A stretch of 64,000 bases of DNA from Bog-756 sp963734395 (GTDB taxonomy: Bacteria > Actinomycetota > Acidimicrobiia > Acidimicrobiales > RAAP-2). The translations under genes were made by a program, and so were the position numbers. The DNA is taken from positions 124,001-188,000 of the forward strand of contig CAVTGY010000001.1 of the NCBI GenBank assembly GCA_963734395.1, read 5' to 3'. A model generated the notes under the pieces. That model saw only the letters and a program-made list of their open reading frames with translations. It was not told where the DNA came from and searched no databases. Positions 53,634 through 62,878 of this stretch are shown one piece after another (position 1 is the first letter of the stretch; each line of letters begins with the position of its first letter).

Positions 53634-53724
53634 GGTCGGCGCACATGCCCGGTCCCGCTGGGCCACCAGCCACGCGTCTCCCAATCCCACTAACCCAATC
53701 GAACGACACGAGGAGTTGGTCGCC

Positions 53725-54280
53725 ATGGCCCCAGAGATCCCGGCAGCAGACGGCTCGAGCCCGAAGACCCAGCGCTTCGACGGCCCGCCGCCGTCGGTCA
53801 TCGATCCGTCCAAGCGCTACACCGCGGAGGTGACCACCTCGAAAGGAACCATGGTCATCGCCCTCGACGCCGACTGCCGCACCGAACACCGTCAACAACT
53901 TCGTCTTTCTGGCCCGGTGGCACTACTACGACGGCATCGTCTTCCACCGGATCATCCCGGGGTTCATGTGCCAGGGCGGGGATCCCGAAGGTTCGGGGCG
54001 GGGCGGCCCCGGCTACCGGTTCGACGACGAGCTGCCGGCGCCGGGCCGCTACGAGATCGGCTCGCTGGCCATGGCCAACGCCGGACCCAACACCAACGGC
54101 AGCCAGTTCTTCATCGTGAGCGGTCCCGACGGATGTGCCCTGCCACCCAGCTACTCGCTGTTCGGCAAGGTGGTCAAGGGACTCGACGTGGTCAAGGCCA
54201 TCGAGTCGGCGGGAAGCCGCTCGGGGACGCCCAGCGAGCAGGTGATCATCGAGTCGGTGACCATCACCGAGGCCGACTGA
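53725..54280 (+). CDS. Cyclophilin-type peptidyl-prolyl isomerase (split by a +1 shift)
   Basis: ATG 53725 has GAGGAG about nine bases upstream. The product starts MAPEIPAADGSSPKTQRFDG, then RYTAEVTTSKGTMVIALDAD; after this the frame shifts near 53876-53880 (an extra T in GACTGCC) and goes on as AAPNTVNNFVFLARWHYYDG, FHRIIPGFMCQGGDPEGSGR and GSQFFIVSGPDGCALPPSYS. The span of 556 bp is one over a multiple of three; the corrected length is 184 aa. There is no signal or membrane segment, so it is probably cytosolic. It forms a tandem pair with the membrane-anchored cyclophilin 90 bp upstream. Confidence 0.88.
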
Positions 54281-54287
54281 GGTCTCC

Positions 54288-54982
54288 TCACCCCGGGAGC
54301 GCGCCGAGACCGCTCGGGGCCCGGGTCGCCGTCGAGGAACACCGACACATCGCCCACGCCGGCCGACCGCCACTGGCCCTGCGGCTCGCGGATCAGTGCG
54401 GTCCGCTCGGGGATGCCGGCCACCGGCGTACCGACCGGCGCCAGGTGGATGGAACGGTGGAGCTTCTCTCCGTGGGAGTCCTCGTGGGTGTCACCGAAGT
54501 GGGGTACCACCGCCAGGCCGTCGACCAGTCCGAGACCGATGGTCAGCCCGCCACCCCGGGCGTCGACCATCGGATCGGTCAGGGCCATGGCCGCACCCGA
54601 CGAGCCGACCACGATGGCACCGCTCCGCCACGCCGCCACCAGCGACTCCCACACCTCGGAATTCTTGAGCACGCTGCGCAGGTGCATGGGTGAGCTGCCG
54701 CTCAGGTAGATGAACCGGGCCGCCCGCACCACCGCCGCGGCCCCGCTGTCCTCTGCGTCGGCTCGGGTCAGCACCATCATCCCCTCGACCCGGCCTCCCA
54801 GCTGGGCAAACCACTCACCCGCCTCGGCCACCAGCCGCTCGGGATGCTCGTAGGCCGCCGCGGTGGGCAGCACCAGCACCTCATCGGACCCCGAAGCCGC
54901 CAGCAACTCGGCGTCGAAGGAGCAGCCGTCACGCCATTCGCCGCCGCCGATCAGTGCCAGGATTCCGGGAGGTTGGTGACAT
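54288..54982 (-). CDS. Peptidase S51/cyanophycinase-like hydrolase (both ends out of frame)
   Basis: The central frame has LAASGSDEVLVLPTAAAYEH, VEGMMVLTRADAEDSGAAAV, FIYLSGSSPMHLRSVLKNSE, then IVVGSSGAAMALTDPMVDAR (nucleophile Ser in GSSGAAM) and GLGLVDGLAVVPHFGDTHED, typical of the S51 class I amidotransferase-like fold (peptidase E and cyanophycinase). In-frame upstream of 54906 the sequence reads GILALIGGGEWRDGCSFDAE, the expected N-terminus, but an ATG (54982) is one base out. At the 3' end the frame runs 130 bp into the opposing cyclophilin, whereas a TGA one base out ends at 54288. Two shifts are inferred; the boundaries are approximate. Confidence 0.65.
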
Positions 54983-55042
54983 TGCCCAACTGTAGAGGCG
55001 GGCGCCGGCGGGGTGCTGCAGTCGAAGTCGCAGACGGTGGGG

Positions 55043-56491
55043 TCAGTTCCCGACCGGCGCCGGAAGCGATCGGCGCATCAACCGGCCCATCGATTCGCAC
55101 ACCTCGGTGGCCAGTGCCAGACAGTCGGGGATGACGCCCATGCCCATGAACCCGTGCACCTGGTCGTCATAGCAGCGGTACTCGACCTCGACACCCGAGC
55201 GCCGCAGCGCCTCTGCGTAGCGGACACCGTCGTCGCGGAGGGGGTCGAAGCCCGCGGTGACCACCAGCGCAGGAGCAAGGCCGCGATGGTCGTCGGCCAG
55301 CAGCGGCGAGAACCTCGGCGTACTCCACTGCCGGCGGTCCGGCCCGTAGCAGGTGCTGGAAGAACTCCATGGTCTCCCGGGTGAGAAAGAACCCGTCGGA
55401 GAAGGTTCGCAGGGATTCCGAGTCGCTCCGCGAATCGATCGCCGGATAGATCAGCCCCTGGGCCACCGGAGGCGGAACGTCGGACGCCGGTCCGGCCTGC
55501 TCCCCTCCGGTCTCCAGTGCCACCACCGCGGCAAGGTTGCCGCCTGCGCTGTCGCCCATCACCCCGACCTGGCCCTCGAGGTGACCGACCTCGGCGGCGT
55601 TCTGCTGCACCCAGGTGTATGCGGCCAAGGCATCGACGACGGCGGCGGGGAACGGGTCCTCGGGGGCCAGCCGGTACCCCACCGACACCACGATGCAGCC
55701 GCTGACGGCGGCAAGCAGGCGGCACTGGGCGTCGTGGGAGTCGAGACCACCGGTCACCCATCCGCCGCCGTGGTAGTAGACGATGGTTTGAGGATCGGGT
55801 CGGCCGGCACCGAACTGCCGGTAGATCCTCACCGGAATGTCCGGGCGTCCCGACCGCGCCGGGCACTGACCCGACCCACCGCGTACACATCGGTGCGGAC
55901 CGGCATGGCCACACGGGAGATGCGTCTGACCTGCGCACGCATGACCTCGAGGTCGGATACGGTCGGTGCCTTCGATCCCCCGCCGGCCGTTGCCGGAGTT
56001 GGCCAATTCGAGCAACACCTGGGCACCCCGGTTGAGCACTCTCCCGTCGACCTCCACCCGAGGAGGCCCGCCGAGGAGGCCGAGCACCCATTCGGGGTGG
56101 GCAGAACAGGCCGAACGCCAACCGGGTGGTCAGCGGCCAGTGTTCCGATGTCCGCTGGATCCGGCGGTCGTAGAGGGCCCTGGAGCGGGAGGAGCCCGCC
56201 ACCGCCCCGGTCGGACCGGGTGCCGGTCCTCGTCTCCCCGGTACCGACGAAGTCGTCTTGGCGGTGGCGACCCGACCCGCCGGCCCATCCACGGCTGCAC
56301 CGCCCCGCCGGGCCCGGGCGCCGTTGGCCGTCGACCTGGGAATGGCTGGACTTCGCGGCCGGGGCCTTCACCGACTTGGCCCGGGATCGGGTCGATTTGG
56401 GCTTGGCCGTACCGGCAGAGCCCGGTGCGGCCGACCGGGTCCTGCTGGTCGAGGGTCGAGGGGCATCCGGGGATTTGTCCATTGCCACCAT
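55043..56491 (-). CDS. HSL/GDXG-type alpha/beta hydrolase with basic N-terminal extension (several frame breaks)
   Basis: The catalytic core is clear: oxyanion motif YYHGGGWVTGG, SHDAQCRLLAAVSGCIVVSV, YRLAPEDPFPAAV and the nucleophile elbow GDSAGGNLAAVVAL. The Asp/His part is in another frame (VTAGFDPLRDDGVRYAEALR and YDDQVHGFMGMGV), and the lid/N-terminal part jumps between frames (VLGLLGGPPRVEVDGRVLNR; DLEVMRAQVRRISRVAMPVR; DIPVRIYRQFG). At least four shifts are needed. The N-terminal ~100 residues are Lys/Ala/Arg/Pro rich (AKPKSTRSRAKSVKAPAAKS), unusual for this family. The 5' boundary (ATG 56491 or 56482) is uncertain. It could be a decayed gene or simply poor sequence. Confidence 0.6.
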
Positions 56492-56561
56492 GGTGTCGGG
56501 AGGGTCACCCGAAGGCAAGTGCGGTGCGGCCGACCGATCGGCGGGCCATCGGGCCTACCGC

Positions 56562-56567
56562 TAGCAT
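56562..56567 (+). promoter_or_regulatory. -10 box of a leaderless transcript (3-hydroxyacyl-CoA dehydrogenase)
   Basis: TAGCAT lies eight bases before the ATG at 56576. No ribosome-binding site is seen. Confidence 0.45.
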
Positions 56568-56575
56568 CGTTCCCT

Positions 56576-57430
56576 ATGCCAATCGCACGAATAGGAATCG
56601 TCGGCTCGGGGATCATGGGATCGGGCATCGCCGAAACGGCGGCGGTCAACGGTTTCGAGGTGGTGCTCCGGTCACGCAGCCAGTCGACGGCAGACGCCAC
56701 CGTCGTGGCCATGGAGAAGTCGCTCAATCGCCAGGTGGAGAAGGGGAAGAGGACCGAGGACGAGCGGGACAAGGCCCTGGCCCGGGTCAGTCCCACCTCC
56801 GACCTCGGCGCCCTGGCCGAGGTCGACCTGGTGATCGAATCGGTGCTCGAGGATCTGCCGGTGAAGAAGCAGCTGTTCGGCGAGCTCGATCGGATCGCCG
56901 CGGACGACGCCATCCTGGCCACCAACACATCGACGCTCCCTGTCATCGAGCTGGCCATGCAGACCGCCCGACCGGACAGGGTGTGCGGCATCCATTTCTT
57001 CAACCCGGCGCCGGTCATGGAGCTGGTCGAGCTGGTCAGGCCGATCACCGCCTCCGACAAGACCCTGGCGGCCGCCCGGGCCTTCGCCGAGGCCTGTGGC
57101 AAGACACCGGTCGAGGTCAAGGACCAGGCCGGGTTCATCGTCAACGCCCTCCTGTTCCCGTATCTCAACAATGCGGTGAGGCTCTACGAACAGGGGGTGG
57201 CGACCGTCGAGGACATCGACACCGCCATGAAGGGGGGCTGCGGGTTCCCCATGGGCCCGTTTGCCCTGCTCGACCTGGTCGGGCTGGACACCTCGCTGGC
57301 CATTCTGGACGCGCTGTACAACGAGTTCCGTGACCCCAACTACGCGGCGGTGCCACTCCTGCGCCGGATGGTGGCAGCCGAGCAGCTGGGACGGAAATCG
57401 GGACAGGGGTTCCTCGACTACCGGAAGTGA
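56576..57430 (+). CDS. 3-hydroxybutyryl-CoA dehydrogenase
   Basis: This enzyme interconverts acetoacetyl-CoA and 3-hydroxybutyryl-CoA using NAD(P)H; in an ethylmalonyl-CoA pathway it feeds crotonyl-CoA formation. The 284-aa product has the nucleotide-binding GIVGSGIMGSGIAETAA, the ATNTSTLPVIELA segment with the catalytic Ser/Asn region, GIHFFNPAPVMELVELVRP (catalytic His in IHFFNP) and the Glu-x-Gly FIVNALLFPYLNNAVRLYEQ C-terminal part with CGFPMGPFALLDLVGLD. ATG 56576 is preceded by a leaderless-style -10. It is 93 bp before the mutase gene on the same strand. Confidence 0.94.
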   Translation: MPIARIGIVGSGIMGSGIAETAAVNGFEVVLRSRSQSTADATVVAMEKSLNRQVEKGKRTEDERDKALARVSPTSDLGALAEVDLVIESVLEDLPVKKQLFGELDRIAADDAILATNTSTLPVIELAMQTARPDRVCGIHFFNPAPVMELVELVRPITASDKTLAAARAFAEACGKTPVEVKDQAGFIVNALLFPYLNNAVRLYEQGVATVEDIDTAMKGGCGFPMGPFALLDLVGLDTSLAILDALYNEFRDPNYAAVPLLRRMVAAEQLGRKSGQGFLDYRK

Positions 57431-57523
57431 CCAGCGGGTAACTGGCGGGTAACCTGAATGTGCTGCTCCTCGGCCCCCGGAAGGGCACCCGGTGGTCGCG
57501 GGAACAAATACGAGGTGGTATCA

Positions 57524-59558
57524 GTGACACGACCCGATGAACCAACCGAGGTAGCGCCGAGCTCACCCTCGTCACCTACCCGGGACGCTCCGTGGGTGAT
57601 GCGCACCTACTCCGGCCACTCGACGGCCAAGGCCTCCAACCAGCTCTACCGGACCAACCTGGCCAAAGGTCAGACCGGCCTGTCCATCGCCTTCGACCTC
57701 CCCACCCAGATCGGCTACGACCCGGACGCTCCCGAGGTCGCCGGCGAAGTGGGCAAGGTCGGCGTCCCGGTCGCCCACCTGGGACACATGTCCCAACTGC
57801 TCGATCAGATTCCGGTCGAATCGATGAACACGTCGATGACCATCAACGCCACCGCGGCCTGGTTGCTCGGCCTCTACATCGCCAATGCCGAGGACCACGG
57901 CGTCGATCCGGTGGTGCTGTCGGGAACCACCCAGAACGACATCATCAAGGAGTACCTGTCGCGAGGCACCTTCATCTACCCCCCGCTTCCCAGCCTGCGC
58001 CTGACCGTCGACACCATCGCCTACACGGTGCGGAATGTTCCCAAGTGGAATCCGATCAATGTTTGCAGTTACCACCTCCAAGAGGCGGGGGCCACCCCCT
58101 CCCAGGAAGTCGCCTACGCACTGGCCACCGCCATCGGGGTACTCGACGCGGTACGTGATTCGGGCCAGATCCCGGAGAGCGAGTTTCCCGCTGTGGTCGG
58201 ACGCATCTCGTTCTTCGTCAACGCCGGGGTCAGGTTCGTCGAGGAGACCTGCAAGATGCGGGCGTTCACCGGCCTGTGGGATCGGGTGTGCACCGAGCGG
58301 TACGGGGTCACCGATCCCAAGCTCAAGCGGTTCCGCTATGGCGTTCAGGTCAACTCCCTGGGTCTGACCGAAGCACAGCCGGAGAACAACGTGCCCCGCA
58401 TCGTCCTCGAGTCACTGGGGGTCACCCTGTCGAAGCGGGCACGGGCCAGGGCCATCCAACTACCGGCATGGAACGAGGCGCTCGGGCTGCCACGTCCCTG
58501 GGATCAGCAGTGGTCACTGCGCATCCAACAGATCCTGGCCTACGAATCGGACATCCTGGAGTACGGCGACATCTTCGACGGCTCGGTGGTCATCGAGGAG
58601 AAGACCGAACAGGTGGCCGAGGCGTCGTGGGCAGAGTTGCAGAACGTGCTCGAGCTGGGGGGAGCCTTCGAGGCCATCGACGAATTGAAGGCCCGCCTGG
58701 TCGGCAGCCAGGCCGAGCGGGTCCGACGCATCGAGACCGGTGATCTGTGCGTGGTCGGGGTCAACTGCTTCACCGAGACGGCGGAGTCGCCATTCGCTCC
58801 CGAGAACGCCGACTCCCCCACGGCCGGATCCATCCTGCGGGTCGATCCAGCGGTGGAATCAGAACTGCGTGCCGATGTGGAGGCGTGGCGATCCGCCCGC
58901 CAACCGGCACCTGTAGCGCCGCGCCCTGGACGCGCTCAAGCGGGCCGCGGTCGGCTCGGACAACATCATGCCGGCCACCGTGGCCCTGGCCCACGCCGGC
59001 GGCACCACCGGTGAATGGGCGGGCGCCCTCCGCGAGGTGTTCGGCGAGTACCGGGCCCCCACCGGTGTCCGGGGCGGGGTCGGCCATCGGGGCGCCGAGT
59101 TCAAGTCGGTGCGGCTTCGGTCGAAGGCAATGGCCGACCACGGCGGCGGGCCTCCGAAGCTGCTGGTGGGCAAGCCGGGCCTGGACGGCCACTCCAACGG
59201 CGCCGAGCAGATCGCAGTGGCCGCCCGCGACGCCGGGTTCGAGGTCATCTATCAGGGGATCCGCCTTTCGCCGGCCGAGATCTCAGCCGCCGCCCGGGAC
59301 GAGGACGTCGACGTGGTGGGCATCTCCATCCTGTCGGGCGGGCACCTCGAGCTGGTCCCGGAAGTGGTCGACCGGCTTCGGGCCGCAGGGGTCGAGGCCC
59401 CGGTGGTGGTCGGGGGGATCATCCCTCCCGAAGATGCCGACATCCTGCTGGGCAAGGGGGTGTCCCGGGTCTACACCCCCAAGGACTTCGAGATCGGCCG
59501 GATGATGGACGACCTGGTGACGCTGGCCGAAGCACATCGGTCGGGCCGGGCGGTCTGA
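57524..59558 (+). CDS. ecm: Ethylmalonyl-CoA mutase, coenzyme B12-dependent (MeaA/Ecm type; split by a +1 shift)
   Basis: Ecm rearranges (2R)-ethylmalonyl-CoA to methylsuccinyl-CoA. GTG 57524 has GAGGTGG upstream. The TIM-barrel part has PWVMRTYSGHSTAKASNQLY, AKGQTGLSIAFDLPTQIGYD and VESMNTSMTINATAAWLLGL, patterns of the MeaA/Ecm branch rather than methylmalonyl-CoA mutase. Near 58915-58925 the frame shifts by one and continues ALDALKRAAVGSDNIMPATV, then the B12 domain with GKPGLDGHSNGAEQI (D-x-H-x2-G), SILSGGHLEL and VVVGGIIPPEDADIL. The span of 2035 bp is one over a multiple of three, about 677 aa, a normal Ecm length. Confidence 0.9.
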
Positions 59559-59570
59559 GACCACCACCGG

Positions 59571-59807
59571 TCAGGCCCAGGGGCGCACCCGCCGGGACGG
59601 GGCCGGCCTCGACCACCATCGCCCACTGAACCGCCAGGCCGGTGGCCCGGCCCGCTCCTCCTCGACGACCACCAGGGGTCGGGGCCACGCCTCTTCGATG
59701 GCGGCGGCCAGGATGGCCATCACCTCCGGCTCGATCTGGGGTCGTACCGCGATGCCGGGCGGAACTGCGATGACCGTGTCGACCGGGTGGCGTGCGCCCG
59801 GCGTCAC
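59571..59807 (-). CDS. Acyl-CoA carboxylase epsilon subunit-like protein
   Basis: The 78-aa product starts at GTG 59807, overlapping the pccB stop (GTGA), and ends with EERAGPPAWRFSGRWWSRPA followed by PSRRVRPWA. The W-R-F-x-G-R-W-W pattern near the C-terminus and a helical middle (EVMAILAAAIEEAWPRPLVV) fit the small epsilon subunits (AccE5-like) that stabilise actinobacterial acyl-CoA carboxylases. No enzyme motif is present. The tight coupling to the carboxyltransferase gene supports the role. Confidence 0.75.
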   Translation of the reverse strand: MTPGARHPVDTVIAVPPGIAVRPQIEPEVMAILAAAIEEAWPRPLVVVEEERAGPPAWRFSGRWWSRPAPSRRVRPWA

Positions 59808-61363
59808 AGCGGCATGTTCCCGTGCTTGCGCTTGGGCAGGTCCTCTCGTTTGGAAACCAGCAACGCCAGGCTTCTGACCAGCACCCGGCGGGTTTCGGCC
59901 GGGTCGATCACGTCGTCGACATAGCCGCGTTCGGCCGCCGCGTAGGGGTTGGCGTACCGCTCGGTGTACTCCTCGACCAACTCCTTGCGTCGGCCGACCG
60001 GATCGGCGGCTTCGGCCAGGTCCCGCCGGTAGACGATCTCCACCGCGCCCTCCGGCCCCATCACCGCCAGCTCGGCCGACGGCCATGCGTAGGCAAGGTC
60101 GGCACCGATGGACTTGGAGTTCATCACCACGTAGGCGCCGCCGTAGGCCTTGCGGGTGATGATCTGCACACGGGGCACCGTCGATTCGCAGTAGGCGTAG
60201 AGCAGCTTGGCGCCGTGGCGGATGATGCCGCCGTACTCCTGGTCGGTGCCGGGCATGAACCCGGGCACATCCACGAAGGTGATCAGCGGCACATTGAACG
60301 CGTCGCAGGTCCGCACGAAGCGGGCGCCCTTTTCGGAGGCATCGATGTTGAGCACTCCGGCGAGCATCTGAGGCTGGTTGCCGACGATCCCGACCGACCG
60401 ACCGTCGATGCGTGCGAAGCCGCACACCAGATTCATCGCCCAGTGGTGGTTCACCTCGAAGAATTCGCCGTCGTCGACCACCGCCTCGATCACCTTTCTT
60501 CATGTCGTAGGGCTGATTGGGCGAGGCCGGCATCAGGTCGACCAGCTCGGGGGTCGAGTCGCTCGGGATCGTCGCCCGAGTTGACGATGGGAGCCTCTTC
60601 GAGGTTGTTGGAGGGAAGGAAGCTCAACAGATAGCGGACGTCGTCCAGACACGACTTCTCGTCCGGGGCCACGAACGCGGCGACCCCGGACTTGGTGGCG
60701 TGGCTCATCGCGCCGCCCGAGCTCCTCGAGGGTCACGTCCTCGCCGGTCACCGTCTTGACCACGTCCGGGCCGGTGATGAACATGTGGCTGGTGCCCTGG
60801 ACCATGAAGATGAAGTCGGTCATGGCCGGGCTGTAGACCGCCCCGCCGGCACAGGGACCGAGGATGACGCTGATCTGGGGGATGACCCCGGAAGCCTCGG
60901 CGTTGCGGTGAAAGATGCCACCGTAGGAGTGGAGGGACACCACACCCTCTTGGATGCGGGCGCCGGCCCCGTCGTTCAGCCCGATCATCGGCACCCCGAT
61001 CGACGAGGCGAGATCCATGACCTTGTGGATCTTCTCGGCGAACACCTCCCCCAACGCACCGCCGAAGACGGTGAAGTCCTGGCTGAACACGCACACCCGC
61101 CGGCCCTCGATGGTGCCGAACCCGGTGATCACCCCGTCGGTATAGGGCCGGTTCTCCTCGAGTCCCATCCCGTGGGCCCGATGGCGGGCCAGCATGTCCA
61201 GCTCTTGGAAGGAATCGTCGTCGAGGAGGTAGGCGATGCGCTCGCGAGCGGTCATCTTCCCTTTGGCGTGGTGCTTCTCGACCGCCCGTGGCGACCCGGC
61301 GTTGCGGGCCAAGGCGCGGCGTTCGGCCAGTTCCTCGAGTCGTTGGGTCATCGGATGATCCAT
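59804..61363 (-). CDS. Acyl-CoA (propionyl-CoA) carboxylase beta subunit (three frame breaks)
   Basis: The carboxyltransferase subunit transfers CO2 from biotin to propionyl-CoA or similar. The first frame (ATG 61363) has GKMTARERIAYLLDDDSFQE, FSQDFTVFGGALGEVFAEKI, GLNDGAGARIQEGVVSLHSY and LGPCAGGAVYSPAMTDFIFM. Shift 1 near 60715 (extra C) leads to MSHATKSGVAAFVAPDEKSC. Shift 2 near 60545-60565 leads to STPELVDLMPASPNQPYDMK. Shift 3 near 60495 (AAA for AA) leads to VIEAVVDDGEFFEVNHHWAM, FVDVPGFMPGTDQEYGGIIR and ITRKAYGGAYVVMNSKSIGA. The corrected length is about 518 aa, typical. The biotin-carboxylase alpha subunit is not in the window. Confidence 0.88.
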
Positions 61364-61370
61364 TGGAGCG

Positions 61371-61376
61371 AGGCTA
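61371..61376 (-). promoter_or_regulatory. -10 box of a leaderless transcript (acyl-CoA carboxylase beta)
   Basis: TAGCCT on the minus strand, seven bases before the ATG at 61363, identical to the lysC box. It overlaps the end of the GIY-YIG gene. Confidence 0.4.
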
Positions 61377-62386
61377 TCTGACCGACGGTGAGGGTTGGCG
61401 TCCCTTGTTCGGCCTTGTTCGGTTCACCAGGGTGCGTTGACCCACCCGGGTCCGCACCGACACGAAGGTCACCGGGCTCTGGTCCCGCCCGTCCCGGTAG
61501 GCGGCCACGGTCCTCCCCACATATCGTTCCTCCAGCTCGGGATCGGGGTGCCGACGAAGGAGAACTGCTCGGTCGGTCGGAGCGGCGGCCTGGCCCGGCC
61601 GGTGGCGGCAGCCGTGGGCCCGGTCCTGCTCCCATCGGTGGATCCGGTAGACCGCCACCACCAGGTCGGCCACCACCACCGCCGCCCACTGTGGCGAGCT
61701 GCGCGAGTCGAGATCGGTCCAACGCCTTCCGATCGGCCAACCGTGGCGGGCGCTGTCGTAGGACGGGTCCGATCCGGATCGTCGATCCGCAACAACACCA
61801 GTTGATGCCCGGGTTTGAACTTGGCCTGCTTGGCCAGCAACGAGTTGAGGCGCGACGGCCGCCTGTCGTTGGCTGCCGAGCGTTGGCTCGTCCGGCAAGC
61901 CCAGAGGCGTCATGGACGGCAGCCTCCACGGTCAGCGCCTCGGTCGGGCTCATCCCGTACCGCAGGATGTCGACTCGAACCGTGCGCCCGCTCGATTCGA
62001 TTTCGCGGATCCGCTCCAGCATCGGGAATTTGGAGGGCCGGTCGGTGGTTGCCGCCGGACCGGGCGGGGCCGTGGCCCGGGCCGCAGCCAGGTGGCGGAA
62101 GCAGTCGATCGTTGCGCCCTCTCCCGACATAGAAGGCACGGCCGGTCCGCGGGTCGACCAGCAGATAGACGTAGGTACCCAGCTTGGCCGAAACCCCCGG
62201 AGTGAATCCGAGGTCGACCGGGCCGGGCGCCGGGTCGCTACGCCGGGGGTCGACCCGCCCCGGGTCGGGATCCCGCCGGCCGGCGGGACCGGGGCGAGCG
62301 GGACGGGAGCGGAGCAGTTCGACTCCGGCGGCACCGGTAGGGAGGGAACCGGGGCCGGGTTCCCGTTCGCCGGGGATACTCGGCAC
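61374..62386 (-). CDS. LEM-3-like GIY-YIG domain protein (several frame breaks)
   Basis: One frame has KLGTYVYLLVDPRTGRAFYV followed by GRGRNDRL, a GIY-YIG nuclease start of the LEM-3/COG3680 type (Y-V-Y and F-Y-V-G-R-G). Another frame continues CFRHLAAARATA, SKFPMLERIREIESSGRTVR and DILRYGMSPTEALTVEAAVH, the rest of this domain with its catalytic Glu region. A third frame has GLPDEPTLGSQRQ and a C-terminal part (ARHGWPIGRRWTDLD, RYVGRTVAAYRDGRDQSPVT). At least three shifts are needed. Upstream of residue KLG the frame is Pro-rich and may not be coding; the start is unknown. Nuclease activity is not shown. Confidence 0.6.
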
Positions 62387-62467
62387 ACCGATCGACGGTG
62401 GACCTCACCGGCGACACCGATCGGTCGGGATGGATTCTGCCGCCGCCTTGGCTGCGTCCATAGCGCC

Positions 62468-62878
62468 CTATTCCTGGACGAGCTCGATCAACGTGCCCAG
62501 CGCACCCTTGGGATGGACGAAGGCGACGGTGGTACCCCGTGATCCGGGCCGCGGTACCTGGTCGATGACCCGACCGCCATGCTCCTTCACCGACTCGAGG
62601 GCCTCGGCGCAATCGTCCACCCGATAGCCGACATGGTGGAGACCCTCACCCCGCTTCTCCAGGTAGGCGGCCACCGGAGAGTCCGGGCGGATCGGCGTGA
62701 GCAGCTGGATGTAGCTGTCGGCCACCTTGAGCAACGCCTCCTCGACACCGTCGGCGTCGACCCGCTCCCGATGGTCGACGGTGGCGCCGAAGGTGTCGGC
62801 GTAGTAGGCGATGGCCGCGTCGAGGTCGAACACGGCCACGGCCACGTGATCGATCTCGGTCAGCAGGGGCGCGGTCAT
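62468..62878 (-). CDS. mce: Methylmalonyl-CoA/ethylmalonyl-CoA epimerase
   Basis: The epimerase interconverts the (2R)- and (2S)-forms of methylmalonyl-CoA and ethylmalonyl-CoA. The 136-aa VOC-fold protein has EIDHVAVAVFDLDAAIAYYA (metal His in IDHVA), SYIQLLTPIRPDSPVAAYLE, GEGLHHVGYRVDDCAEALES (second metal His in LHHVGYRV) and a closing VHPKGALGTLIELVQE with the metal Glu. ATG overlaps the ccr stop (ATGA), so the two are coupled. Confidence 0.93.
   Translation of the reverse strand: MTAPLLTEIDHVAVAVFDLDAAIAYYADTFGATVDHRERVDADGVEEALLKVADSYIQLLTPIRPDSPVAAYLEKRGEGLHHVGYRVDDCAEALESVKEHGGRVIDQVPRPGSRGTTVAFVHPKGALGTLIELVQE

Noticed and set aside
57524..59558. Calling the mutase methylmalonyl-CoA mutase
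   Set aside because: The HSTAKASN and TQIGYDPD patterns fit the MeaA/ethylmalonyl-CoA mutase branch, the large and small parts form one chain, and ccr is close by.
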